Origin: Caryophanales bacterium UBA1737
GTDB lineage: Bacteria > Bacillota_I > Bacilli_A > ML615J-28 > CAG-313
Assembly: GCA_002315915.1 (NCBI GenBank)
Contig: DCIB01000017.1
Location: 1-53,748, forward strand
Length of the DNA: 53,748 nucleotides
Reading direction: 5' to 3'
A program made the position numbers and the translations under genes. This document shows, one piece after another, positions 26,073 through 34,657 of the stretch (the first letter of the stretch is position 1; every line of letters starts with the position of its first letter). A model generated the notes under the pieces. It was not told the DNA's origin. It saw nothing but the letters and a program-made list of their open reading frames with translations, and searched no databases.

Positions 26073-28082
26073 TTATGGACCGTAAACAAAATTACCTACA
26101 ATTAAATCAAATAATGGTCTTAAATCTATTATTGCAGTTTGTAAGATTCCAGCTGATGCATAACTTGCATCAACCTCATGTTCTCTAGAATTACCTGAAG
26201 CTACCATGTCAGCATAAAGTTCTGTTTTTAGTTGATCAAAATTATCTTTATCTCTGAATTCAAATAAAGAATTCATCATTTTAAAATATCTCCAACTAAT
26301 TTGAGAATTTTTAATATTATTTAAATACATTTGATCTGAAGCCTTTTCTTCAGCTGATTTTGCTGCATAATCAGATGCATTCATTTTATTAGTATAATAT
26401 GCAATGGAACTATTAAAGTATCCTTCTAATTCTTCAAATTCTTTTGAAGTACATGGAAGAATAAGTTTAGGATCTTTATAAATATTCAAATGTCTTCTTC
26501 CAGCCCATTTAGAAGCCTTCATAATAAAATTATAAATGTTTTCCCCAGCTTCACCATAATAAGCCTTACAAAAATCAAGTGCTTCTTGTTCCCAATCACA
26601 ATAAGGATCTTGCATTGCTTTACTTATAATATATGCACGTAGTTCAGCAAATTCAGTATCGGCACCATTTTTATTTAGTGTATAGTTACCTTCTTCATAT
26701 ATACCTAAAACATTATGTTCTTTATAAACTCTAATATTATGTGCTAGAATATTTAAATTTGGAAATACACTAGAAAAATATGAGAAGTTAGCACAATAAT
26801 CCCAAATATATATACGATTACAAATTTTACTCCATGCAGCTAAATCATCCATAAATGCTTTATTAGCTAAACAATGTTCATCATCAATATAATGTGATGC
26901 ACAACATTCTATAGTACAAAGTCTTACAATTACATTTTCTAATGGAACTTCTGTTTTTGGAGCTGTACGAGTGTATCTATATGCAAATGTATCAAATGCT
27001 AAATTTTTATATTGAGTAAAGTTTGCAGCAATTCTATTAACAAAACGAATATTAGGTCCTGCATAAGAACCTTCTTCTTTAGCATATTTTAAACATTCAT
27101 CACACTTACAACCAGTTAAATCATCTGTTTGAGTTAATGATATTATTTGTAATCCGCCATTTGGATCATATCTATTAGGATCATTAACATAAGATGTAAC
27201 TTCTTGTAATATTATTTCATATGTTTTTTCACAAGATAAACATAATTCATCGTTACGTCTATTACCATTTGCATCTAATGCAAAACATTCTGGATTAGAT
27301 TCGAAATAAATATTTCTATTACAGAATTCTCCTGCAAAAGTATGACAGAATAAAGATATATATTTAACACATCCACCTAAATCTTTTCCAACCGCTGAAT
27401 AATTATATGTATCAGTATCTGTTTGTCCAATAACAATTGATTCAGCACTAAAACGATATTCATCGGTATTAAATCCTCTAAACCAAGAATATTCATTATC
27501 TTTAGGACTAATCCAATCTGTATCTAACATTTCAAATGCAGCTGTATAACCTTTTGAATATCCTCCAGTTTTATAAGGAAAAGTAATTTTATCTTTTGTT
27601 TTTACATAATAATTACTTGTATAACACTTATATCCACCAAACTCTTCAATAAATGCATAACATCCACGTAATAAATAATCAGCAGTTCTACCAGTAATTA
27701 TAATATCTCTATTATTATTACTTTCGAACTTGTAATCACATGTAACATTATTATATTTTAAATCAGAATTAATTGCTAACTTGATATGTGCAACTGATTC
27801 ATCGTCTTCAAGTATTAAATAATAACCATTAATTTCATTTACATAATAATTAAACTTTTTACCTATTAAATCAGATACACCAGTACCAAGTACTAATTTA
27901 TATGAACTATTTACTTCTATAGTTAGGTCATCACTTGTATAATTTAGAGTTGTTTTATTATATGTTTCACTTTCATATTCAACAGTATATGAAGCAGATA
28001 CAAAAACACCTAGAACTATTAGTAATACAAGACCAACTAAAAGTAATGGAGTCCACAGAATCCATAATAATTTCTTTATCAT
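26073..28082 (-). CDS. DUF4838 domain surface protein, glycosidase-like
   Basis: A 669-residue protein with an N-terminal membrane anchor (residues 4-29), then a large extracellular part. Residues from about 60 to 165 resemble the N-terminal domain that precedes GH-type barrels (RTADYLLRGCYAFIEEFGGYKCY). The DUF4838 core has a C-rich CKCDECLKY motif, FAYRYTR, and GNYTLN. The family is related by architecture to alpha-glucuronidase-type enzymes, with no confirmed activity. It is monocistronic and follows a strong promoter. Its closest relatives are in gut bacteria, which is inference. Confidence 0.8.
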   Translation of the reverse strand: MIKKLLWILWTPLLLVGLVLLIVLGVFVSASYTVEYESETYNKTTLNYTSDDLTIEVNSSYKLVLGTGVSDLIGKKFNYYVNEINGYYLILEDDESVAHIKLAINSDLKYNNVTCDYKFESNNNRDIIITGRTADYLLRGCYAFIEEFGGYKCYTSNYYVKTKDKITFPYKTGGYSKGYTAAFEMLDTDWISPKDNEYSWFRGFNTDEYRFSAESIVIGQTDTDTYNYSAVGKDLGGCVKYISLFCHTFAGEFCNRNIYFESNPECFALDANGNRRNDELCLSCEKTYEIILQEVTSYVNDPNRYDPNGGLQIISLTQTDDLTGCKCDECLKYAKEEGSYAGPNIRFVNRIAANFTQYKNLAFDTFAYRYTRTAPKTEVPLENVIVRLCTIECCASHYIDDEHCLANKAFMDDLAAWSKICNRIYIWDYCANFSYFSSVFPNLNILAHNIRVYKEHNVLGIYEEGNYTLNKNGADTEFAELRAYIISKAMQDPYCDWEQEALDFCKAYYGEAGENIYNFIMKASKWAGRRHLNIYKDPKLILPCTSKEFEELEGYFNSSIAYYTNKMNASDYAAKSAEEKASDQMYLNNIKNSQISWRYFKMMNSLFEFRDKDNFDQLKTELYADMVASGNSREHEVDASYASAGILQTAIIDLRPLFDLIVGNFVYGP

Positions 28083-28106
28083 ATGTTCCCTTTCTTTAAC
28101 ACATAA

Positions 28107-28135
28107 ATTATATCTTATTAAAATGATATAATCAA
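28107..28135 (-). promoter_or_regulatory. Promoter of DUF4838 gene
   Basis: TTGATT (plus-strand 28130-28135) and TATAAT (28107-28112), 17 bases apart. Confidence 0.8.
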
Positions 28136-28150
28136 CAAAACAATAAAAAT

Positions 28151-28173
28151 AAATTGATTATTAAAATCAATTT
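28151..28173 (-). terminator. Terminator of YwaF-like gene
   Basis: A 9-bp stem (28151-28159 with 28165-28173) runs into the stop codon. ATTTTTATT follows on the minus strand. Confidence 0.7.
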
Positions 28174-28984
28174 ATTTTGTTTTTACAAAATTATTTTTTT
28201 TAGAAAATGCCTTAAATAATATAAATATTAAGAATGAAGCAAAAGAAAAGCCTACAATATAAACCAATAAATATAAAATCCATGGTAATGCTTCATATAA
28301 AGTTGATAAAACAGGCATTGAATTACAGTAGTGTCTGCTAATATAAAACATATCAAAATATCCTGCATCTGGTACTGTATAATACACGACTTCATTTAAA
28401 ATAATTGCCACAATTAAAAAACATCCAAATATTAATAATGATTTTAACCAATTTTTAAAATTAATTTTATCTTTATTATATACTAATAGGAAAAAGCCAA
28501 TAATGACTTGAACACCATGATGAAGAATTGTTTGGATATCTAAAAATAAATATTGACTAAATGGAGGAATTAATACACCAAGTAAACCGCCAAACAAAAC
28601 AAAAAAAGCTGTAAATTGCATAATAATATCTCTAAACTTGCCGTTTTTACAAAAAACAATTAATGGTAAAGTGTATAAAATTGATGAACAAAATTGGAAT
28701 GGAAATAAATACCATGAAAAACCAAAACTTACAACTTGTGTTTCTTCATTATAATTAAATCCCATCATTATTATTTTTGTTGTTTCAACTAAACACAAAA
28801 CAATCCAAGTAAAAAAGAAAATAATTCTTAATGTTTTATCACTAATATTTTTCAAACATGTACACATGAATATAGTCACAGCAGCAATAATTAGTAGACA
28901 AACAATATGAAATAATCCAAATACTTCAGGTGTTTCAATATGTGAATTATTAATAATATAAAATAAGTTTTCAAACCAATTCAT
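28172..28984 (-). CDS. YwaF/TIGR02206-like integral membrane protein
   Basis: A 270-residue protein with about seven membrane helices. The FPFQFCSSILYTLP, AFFVLFGGLLG and LHHGVQVIIGF motifs are typical of this family, whose function is unknown. The start has AGGGAG upstream and a TATAAT at plus-strand 29011-29016. It is followed by its own terminator. Confidence 0.8.
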   Translation of the reverse strand: MNWFENLFYIINNSHIETPEVFGLFHIVCLLIIAAVTIFMCTCLKNISDKTLRIIFFFTWIVLCLVETTKIIMMGFNYNEETQVVSFGFSWYLFPFQFCSSILYTLPLIVFCKNGKFRDIIMQFTAFFVLFGGLLGVLIPPFSQYLFLDIQTILHHGVQVIIGFFLLVYNKDKINFKNWLKSLLIFGCFLIVAIILNEVVYYTVPDAGYFDMFYISRHYCNSMPVLSTLYEALPWILYLLVYIVGFSFASFLIFILFKAFSKKNNFVKTK

Positions 28985-29040
28985 AAAAATCTCCCTTAAA
29001 TAATACTTTAATTATATCTTATAATATATAAAATAATTAG

Positions 29041-29955
29041 TTATTTGATAAAACAATTTTGATTACTATTTAATAATTTCTTTTCCTTTATAGATTTAAA
29101 TAATATCTTAAACAATAAATCAATTATAGATAAAGAAATTACAATAATAAAAAGCGTTCCTTCATTTATACCTAAATCATAATATTCTAATAATCTAGCT
29201 ACTGTTTGATACATATATATATTTACACTAATTGAACAAATAACATTTATATATTTATTGCTAAAGTTAATACAACTAGAAAAATAAATTAGCAAAGGAA
29301 ATAATATTAAAAGTAATAGAACTTTTTCAACATTAATTTCAATAGAAAAACAAGTAATATATAAAGTTAAAATAAAAGTGAATATAACTATAATAAACGA
29401 AATTATATTACTCTTAAATCTAGGTATTTTAGATAGTATGTACCCTAAAAAGAAAGCAAATAATGATCTCATTACTTCATCACTTTTATCAACAGAAAAA
29501 GTTTTATAGGCGGCAAAAGAAAAAATAATAAATACAGATATATAAAGGAAAGGAAATTTATTATAAACTCTTTTTGCAGAATATAAAAATACCATCATTA
29601 TATACTGCATAGGTATAAACCAAAGAAAACCTAAAAATCTTAAATACTCTTCATTTTCAATAGCATAAATAATAGAAAAAACAGAACATATTGAAAAAGT
29701 TATTAAAAGTGGTTTAAACCTATTCCATACTAACGAAAGCAAACCATTAAAAAAAGGTTTTTCACTTTCTTTACTATAAATTTTATCAAAATAAAATCCA
29801 CTTATTATCAAGAAAAACTCAACAGCTAAATAGCCATATGAATATTTATTTTCTAAGCTCACCAATCTATATCCATGTAAATAACAAATCCATAATGAAG
29901 CAAGCAATCTATATATCTCGATGAATGAATTTCTTTTTGTTTCCTTATTAATCAT
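29041..29955 (-). CDS. Acyltransferase family 3 membrane protein
   Basis: A 304-residue protein with about ten membrane helices and the family signature FIEIYRLLASLWICYLHGYR at the N-terminus. The H in the first helix is the catalytic candidate. Such enzymes O-acylate cell-surface sugars or lipids. The acceptor is unknown. An extended -10 (TGA-TATAAT, plus-strand 29980-29985) and GAGG lie upstream. Confidence 0.88.
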   Translation of the reverse strand: MINKETKRNSFIEIYRLLASLWICYLHGYRLVSLENKYSYGYLAVEFFLIISGFYFDKIYSKESEKPFFNGLLSLVWNRFKPLLITFSICSVFSIIYAIENEEYLRFLGFLWFIPMQYIMMVFLYSAKRVYNKFPFLYISVFIIFSFAAYKTFSVDKSDEVMRSLFAFFLGYILSKIPRFKSNIISFIIVIFTFILTLYITCFSIEINVEKVLLLLILFPLLIYFSSCINFSNKYINVICSISVNIYMYQTVARLLEYYDLGINEGTLFIIVISLSIIDLLFKILFKSIKEKKLLNSNQNCFIK

Positions 29956-30045
29956 AATAACCTCTTATTATATTTATTAATTATATCATAATAAATATTT
30001 TATTTTGTTAAATTTATAGTTTAATTTAAGTAGCTAATAAATATA

Positions 30046-30086
30046 AAAACTTCATCAAAGAGCTAATAACTCAAAGATGAAGTTTT
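30046..30086 (-). terminator. Terminator of zinc-ribbon membrane gene
   Basis: An 11-bp stem (30046-30056 with 30076-30086) with a second inner GAG/CTC pairing and T-rich ends. It lies after the stop codon of the gene at 30103. Confidence 0.75.
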
Positions 30087-30102
30087 TTATACTAAATAGT
30101 AT

Positions 30103-30432
30103 TTATTCTACTTTTTTATTAGACATAACTTTAGTTTTACAATTAGGACAATTTAAATATGCTTTATTAAATGTTCTATAACTAAACATATAATCACCAA
30201 ATGTAAGTTTTAACTTTTCCTTACAAATAGGGCATTCATAATATCCAATAAAAGTATGACATATTTCCAAACAAATTAAACATAAAAAAGAACATAATAA
30301 ACATATTAATTGGATAATACTAAAATCAATAACAGTTAATACTAAAATAGCAATAAAAGCAATCAAACATATTATAAAGCATATTTCTATCAATTTCTTT
30401 AAATTCTTATTATTCATACTATTTACCAACAT
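30103..30432 (-). CDS. Membrane protein with C-terminal zinc ribbon
   Basis: A 109-residue protein (or 104 from a second ATG at 30417) with two hydrophobic helices at about residues 16-37 and 39-61, then a Cys4 zinc ribbon (CPICKEK and CPNCKTK). The N-terminus is short. Function unknown. Neither start has a clear ribosome binding site. It directly follows the structured RNA at 30481-30680, which may be its 5' leader. Confidence 0.7.
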   Translation of the reverse strand: MLVNSMNNKNLKKLIEICFIICLIAFIAILVLTVIDFSIIQLICLLCSFLCLICLEICHTFIGYYECPICKEKLKLTFGDYMFSYRTFNKAYLNCPNCKTKVMSNKKVE

Positions 30433-30480
30433 ACAAACTAGATATTTTCAATAATTATATTTTTATATCTAGATATTTAT

Positions 30481-30680
30481 TATAATAATCCCCAGATGAG
30501 CCGTTATCATTCATGCGAGTCCGCATGTTACCACAGTGGTAAGATTAACCCTTTTAAATTAGGACTCCAATACAATGTAATGGCACTCAACACATTAAAA
30601 GATAAATCTCCCTAAAAAATTCAATTGTCCGGGTCGCCATATAATATGAAAACGCGAACTCTCCAGGTAAGATAATTATA
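30481..30680 (-). ncRNA. Unassigned structured RNA, possibly a leader or small RNA
   Basis: A GC-richer block lies in an AT-rich gap. On the minus strand an extended -10 (TGT-TATAAT, plus-strand 30675-30680) would start transcription near 30668. Hairpins seen: 30512-30527 (CATGCG with CGCATG), 30529-30541 (TACCA with TGGTA), 30567-30583 (one mismatch), and 30634-30657 (TCGC with GCGA). GGACTCC at 30562-30568 can pair with the 30512-30527 loop to make a pseudoknot. The G-U pairs fit a minus-strand RNA better. No clear terminator follows. No known class recognised. Confidence 0.55.
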
Positions 30681-30715
30681 ACAATATATAATGATGATAT
30701 CTATTCATTATATAA

Positions 30716-31189
30716 TTAATCTGTAATTTTCGTAATTATTTCTTTATTCTTTATAATAAATGAATAAATAATATTACCTAGAACAAAACATGATATAAAT
30801 TCACCAAACATAACATAAATTACACATAATAAAAATGATATTTTTGTAGTAATAAATAATTCATATCCTATAATTAACCCATTAATTATTACAGGAATTA
30901 ATAATGATATTCTTTTATTTTTTATTAATAAGATTAAAAAACAAGATAATAATGTTGAAATAGTACCAAATATAAAATCAAGTGCTATAAAAGAAAATAT
31001 ATTACTAATTAAACATCCTATTGTTAATGATATTATATATTTTTTATCAAATAATACAAATATCATTAAACATTCAGCAATTCTTATTTGTATATAATTA
31101 AATGAAAAAGGATAGCTTATAAGAGTTAATGCTACATATAATGCTGCAACAATACTAATCCTTGCTATCCATAAAGTTTTTTTATTCAT
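30716..31189 (-). CDS. queT: QueT family queuosine precursor transporter (ECF S-component)
   Basis: A 157-residue, five- to six-helix membrane protein of the QueT family (COG4708), the S-component for a queuosine precursor such as preQ1 or preQ0. Motifs ARISIVAALYVALTL and YIQIRIAECLMIF match. A preQ1-I riboswitch directly upstream supports the substrate. Confidence 0.95.
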   Translation of the reverse strand: MNKKTLWIARISIVAALYVALTLISYPFSFNYIQIRIAECLMIFVLFDKKYIISLTIGCLISNIFSFIALDFIFGTISTLLSCFLILLIKNKRISLLIPVIINGLIIGYELFITTKISFLLCVIYVMFGEFISCFVLGNIIYSFIIKNKEIITKITD

Positions 31190-31194
31190 AAATA

Positions 31195-31237
31195 CTCCTT
31201 GTTTTAATAATGGTGGTTATGCAAGGAAGAACACCAT
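31195..31237 (-). promoter_or_regulatory. preQ1-I riboswitch of queT
   Basis: On the minus strand P1 pairs plus-strand 31232-31237 with 31210-31215. The A-rich tail TATTAAAACAAGGAG follows, where CAAGG (plus-strand 31197-31201) can pair with CCTTG in the loop (31222-31226). This hides the ribosome binding site in a pseudoknot, as in preQ1 class I. A promoter with TATAAT at 31246-31251 lies just upstream. Confidence 0.9.
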
Positions 31238-31286
31238 ATATTGATATTATATTAAAAAAAATTAATTAATAATCAAATTATACTTA

Positions 31287-31694
31287 TTATTTTAAATTAT
31301 TTACTTCTCTTTCTAATTCAGTTACTCTTTTTTCAAGTTCTTCTATTTTACAACACATTTCAAATGAATTAAGATATCCATATTTACTAGTTCTTTTTTT
31401 GAATTTTTCATAATTAGGTTTCTTTGGAATTGAAATAATACTAATTATCATAATTAAAACAAATACAACAACAAATGTAATAATTGCAATTATAGAATCT
31501 CTATCAAAAGGTTCACCATTTAAGAACATTATTCCAAACATTAATAGGAAAAATAAGATACATCCACTCATTGTGAATATAATTACTTTCAAACTATATT
31601 TTCTATTCTTAGAATAAGAATCACTAAAGATCTTTTTTGATTGTTCTTCAATATCCTTTTTATTTTTATACTCATCATAATCTTCAAAATTCAT
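31287..31694 (-). CDS. Two-helix membrane protein with C-terminal coiled coil
   Basis: A 135-residue protein. Residues 1-32 are charged, two transmembrane helices follow (about 33-55 and 68-90), and the last 25 residues form a heptad-rich coiled coil (IEELEKRVTELEREVNNLK). No family recognised. GAGG and an extended -10 (TGA-TATAAT, plus-strand 31717-31722) lie upstream. It is divergent from trpS. Confidence 0.72.
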   Translation of the reverse strand: MNFEDYDEYKNKKDIEEQSKKIFSDSYSKNRKYSLKVIIFTMSGCILFFLLMFGIMFLNGEPFDRDSIIAIITFVVVFVLIMIISIISIPKKPNYEKFKKRTSKYGYLNSFEMCCKIEELEKRVTELEREVNNLK

Positions 31695-31777
31695 ATTTAT
31701 ATACCTCTTTTATTCGATTATATCATAATTATTAATTATTAATGATATTTTATAATAAACATCTTTTAGCATTTAAA

Positions 31778-31806
31778 TTGAATCATATTCATTATTTATA
31801 TAAAAT
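31778..31806 (+). promoter_or_regulatory. trpS promoter
   Basis: TTGAAT (31778-31783) and TAAAAT (31801-31806) are spaced 17 bases. Transcription would start near 31813, before the T-box. Confidence 0.75.
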
Positions 31807-31860
31807 ATAAGTATAAATAAAATAAATGAAAAGAAATAGTAAATATTATTGTTGATTTTA

Positions 31861-32050
31861 GGGAGTCTATATTAAGTGAAAAATAGATAATCAAAATATT
31901 AATATTGAATGGATCTTGGATATGAGTTTGAGGAAATGCTTACTCCGCATAAAATAGCGTTAAAATTATAAAGGGAATAATTATTTATTCTAAACTTTAG
32001 GTGGTACCACGAGTTAAATTCGTCCTTTAGATGAATTTAACTCGTTTTTA
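31861..32050 (+). promoter_or_regulatory. Trp T-box leader of trpS
   Basis: The T-box motif AGGTGGTACCACG is at 31999-32011. It is followed by a terminator (13-bp stem, 32009-32021 with 32033-32045) and T5. Stem I begins GGGAGTC at 31861. TGG triplets at 31910-31912 and 31917-31919 are candidate specifiers, but Stem I is hard to fit to the standard form. Confidence 0.88.
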
Positions 32051-32068
32051 TTTTTATGGAGGTATATT

Positions 32069-33067
32069 ATGAAAACAATATTATCAGGTGTTCAACCTAG
32101 TGGTATGCTTACTTTAGGTAATTATTTAGGTGCTATTAGCCAATTTGTTAATTTACAAAATTCAAGTGATGATCAAGAATTATTATTTTTTATAGCCGAT
32201 TTACATGCAATAACAGTACCACAAGATGCTACCATTCTAAGAAAAAATATAAAAAGCTTAACAGCTTTATATCTAGCATGTGGACTTGATCCTAATAAAT
32301 CTACTATATTTGTTCAATCAGAAGTAAAAGAACACTCAGAATTAGGATATATTTTACAATCATTAACTTATATTGGTGAATTAGAAAGAATGACTCAATT
32401 TAAAGATAAGATGGCTAAACAAACTCAAGGAGTATCTAGTGCTCTTTTAACTTATCCTGTTTTAATGGCAGCTGACATTTTATTATATAATTCAGACTAT
32501 GTACCAGTAGGAGTGGATCAAAAACAACATTTAGAAATGGCAAGAAACTTAGCTGAAAGATTTAATTCAAGATATTCTGATACATTTAAAATTCCAGAAC
32601 CTCTTATATTAAAGTCTGGAGCAAAAATTATGTCTTTACAAGATCCAACTAAGAAAATGAGTAAATCAGATAAGCTTGATAAAGCAACAATTTTTTTGCT
32701 AGATGATGAAAATATAATCAGAAAGAAAATTGCTAGTGCTGTAACTGATTCAGATGGATTTATTAAATATGATGTAGATAATAAACCAGGAATATCTAAT
32801 TTACTTACTATTTATTCTTGTTGTATGAATTTATCAATTAAAGAAGCAGAAGAACATTTTAAAGATGCTAATTATGGAACACTTAAATCTGAAGTAAGTG
32901 ATTCAATAATAAAAGTATTAAAGCCAATTCAAGATAGATACAATGAAATTCTAAATAATAATGATTATATTAATAAAGTATTAGATACAGGTAAAGAAAA
33001 AGCCTCATACATTGCATCTAAAATGATTAATAAGGTTAAACATAAAGTAGGATTAGGAAGATTTTAA
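32069..33067 (+). CDS. trpS: Tryptophan--tRNA ligase
   Basis: A 332-residue class I synthetase for tRNA-Trp. The HIGH-like region reads SGMLTLGNYLGAI (residues 11-23) and the KMSKS motif reads KKMSKSDK near 195. The family motif TYIGELERMTQFKDK is near 95-109. A TGGAGG site precedes the ATG and the gene follows the Trp T-box. It is monocistronic. Confidence 0.98.
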   Translation: MKTILSGVQPSGMLTLGNYLGAISQFVNLQNSSDDQELLFFIADLHAITVPQDATILRKNIKSLTALYLACGLDPNKSTIFVQSEVKEHSELGYILQSLTYIGELERMTQFKDKMAKQTQGVSSALLTYPVLMAADILLYNSDYVPVGVDQKQHLEMARNLAERFNSRYSDTFKIPEPLILKSGAKIMSLQDPTKKMSKSDKLDKATIFLLDDENIIRKKIASAVTDSDGFIKYDVDNKPGISNLLTIYSCCMNLSIKEAEEHFKDANYGTLKSEVSDSIIKVLKPIQDRYNEILNNNDYINKVLDTGKEKASYIASKMINKVKHKVGLGRF

Positions 33068-33095
33068 AAAGTTAACAACGAAAGTTGTTAACTTT
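33068..33095. terminator. trpS terminator
   Basis: A perfect 12-bp stem (33068-33079 with 33084-33095) with a GAAA tetraloop. T-rich tail on the plus strand. It may also serve the convergent gene at 33104. Confidence 0.9.
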
Positions 33096-33103
33096 ATTTT
33101 TTA

Positions 33104-33904
33104 TTATGCAAATTGAGCAACCCAAGCAGGATCACCAAGTTGTGGACCTAACATTCCTAAGCATCCAGCTACAATTAGTAACGTAACAACAATAAATAAT
33201 TCAATACCAAGACCTATTAATTGCCATTTACGTGGTGCATCATGAATTAATACAGCTGCAACAAAGAATGGAACATATCCAATTAAGAATAAAATATATG
33301 GACATTCAGCTTGCCACCAAGTCTTTTCCCATGTTAATAATCCCATAGCATTTAATAGGATTTCAATAATAACAGCAGAAATAGAACCTAGTACAATAAC
33401 CATTATTCTACCCATAATAGCTTTTCTTTTTGTAATACGTTCTTCTGGTGTTAAATCTTTAGATTTTACATTAACTTTATAATATAAGTTGTTTGGATCA
33501 TCTAAATAGTTTTTATTTGCATCCATAAACTTTTCACCTTCATATCCCTTAGTTACATTTAACATATAGCAAGTAGCCATACCCAAAAATAAGAACATGA
33601 TTGAAATTTCAATATTATAACCAATTAATATTTGTAGTGCACTATTACCTTTTGCAATAGTACCCCATACAGGTTGTCCTGTAGTTGCGTATACCATCGA
33701 GTTCCAAGTTTCATTAAATACATCCCATAGCCAGAAAGCTAATCCTCCTAAAACTACAGAATATTTCTTATCTCTAATATTTTTCCATACAGTATAGAAT
33801 AAAATTACAAAGAATGGAACAATATACCATTGAAAATTATCTACACTTTGTAAACATTCTTCTAGTTGATATGGAGTAATACCTTGAGGTTTTAAAAAAA
33901 ACAT
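33104..33904 (-). CDS. Polytopic membrane protein of unknown function
   Basis: A 266-residue protein with six to seven hydrophobic segments. Aromatic motifs include GLAFWLWDVFNETWN and YATTGQPVWG. A charged loop (residues about 125-160) separates two halves. I recognise no family. An extended -10 (TGT-TAAAAT, plus-strand 33932-33937) and GGGAGG lie upstream. It is probably monocistronic. Confidence 0.7.
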   Translation of the reverse strand: MFFLKPQGITPYQLEECLQSVDNFQWYIVPFFVILFYTVWKNIRDKKYSVVLGGLAFWLWDVFNETWNSMVYATTGQPVWGTIAKGNSALQILIGYNIEISIMFLFLGMATCYMLNVTKGYEGEKFMDANKNYLDDPNNLYYKVNVKSKDLTPEERITKRKAIMGRIMVIVLGSISAVIIEILLNAMGLLTWEKTWWQAECPYILFLIGYVPFFVAAVLIHDAPRKWQLIGLGIELFIVVTLLIVAGCLGMLGPQLGDPAWVAQFA

Positions 33905-33980
33905 TTATTTGTCCTCCCTTTAGACAATAATATTTTAACATTATTTTTTGGTATACTAAAATAATTATATAATTTTTGTA

Positions 33981-34013
33981 AAAGGAGTCACAATTTTTAA
34001 TTGTGACTCCTTT
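33981..34013 (-). terminator. Terminator of PAP2-NUDIX unit
   Basis: A perfect 15-bp stem (33981-33995 with 33999-34013), T-rich at the end. It overlaps the PAP2 stop codon. Confidence 0.9.
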
Positions 34014-34656
34014 AATTAAATAAAGATTTATATGATAATCCTAAATATATATTGAATAATGAAATAGACAAAATAGTAGAACCTATTATATCTGTTAACC
34101 AATGAACACCTGAAATAATTCTTCCAACTACTAAAAATATCATTATAAACATATTAAAAATATGTAATATTTTTCTTAATTTAATATTATTAATATATTT
34201 ATACATATTAGCAGAACATGCAAGACAAAAACCATATGATAAAAGTGTTGTAGATGAAGGATAAGATGATTCTAATTCTCCATCAATTAATACTGGTCGA
34301 TAATTAATAGGTAATTTTATAAATAATATAAATAGTATAAATAATAAAATATAATATAATCCTAAAATTAAAATATTTTCATCTACACTAAATAATTTCT
34401 TTCTTTTAATTAATTGAATAAATCCTACAAATCCAAATATTAACCCACCAACAATAGGAATAACACTTATAATATCTGTAATTTTGTATAATTCTAAATT
34501 AACTCCTATTAAATTACTAAACCATTTATTAATTGTAGATAATCCTACTAATGAATTATTTGGTCCAATATCATTAACATCAACAAACATTATTATTAAT
34601 GTAAATATAATAAATATTCCTAAAAAAATAAAACCAATTTTTAAATATTTTTTCAT
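34012..34656 (-). CDS. PAP2 family membrane phosphatase
   Basis: A 214-residue protein with about six helices. Motif 1 is KLPINYRP (K-x6-RP type), motif 3 is GRIISGVHWLTDIIGS with the catalytic His. Motif 2, usually PSGH, reads YPSSTT, so the second His is absent. It may act on isoprenyl or lipid phosphates, or be inactive. It follows the NUDIX gene closely. Confidence 0.82.
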   Translation of the reverse strand: MKKYLKIGFIFLGIFIIFTLIIMFVDVNDIGPNNSLVGLSTINKWFSNLIGVNLELYKITDIISVIPIVGGLIFGFVGFIQLIKRKKLFSVDENILILGLYYILLFILFILFIKLPINYRPVLIDGELESSYPSSTTLLSYGFCLACSANMYKYINNIKLRKILHIFNMFIMIFLVVGRIISGVHWLTDIIGSTILSISLFNIYLGLSYKSLFN

Positions 34657-34657
34657 A

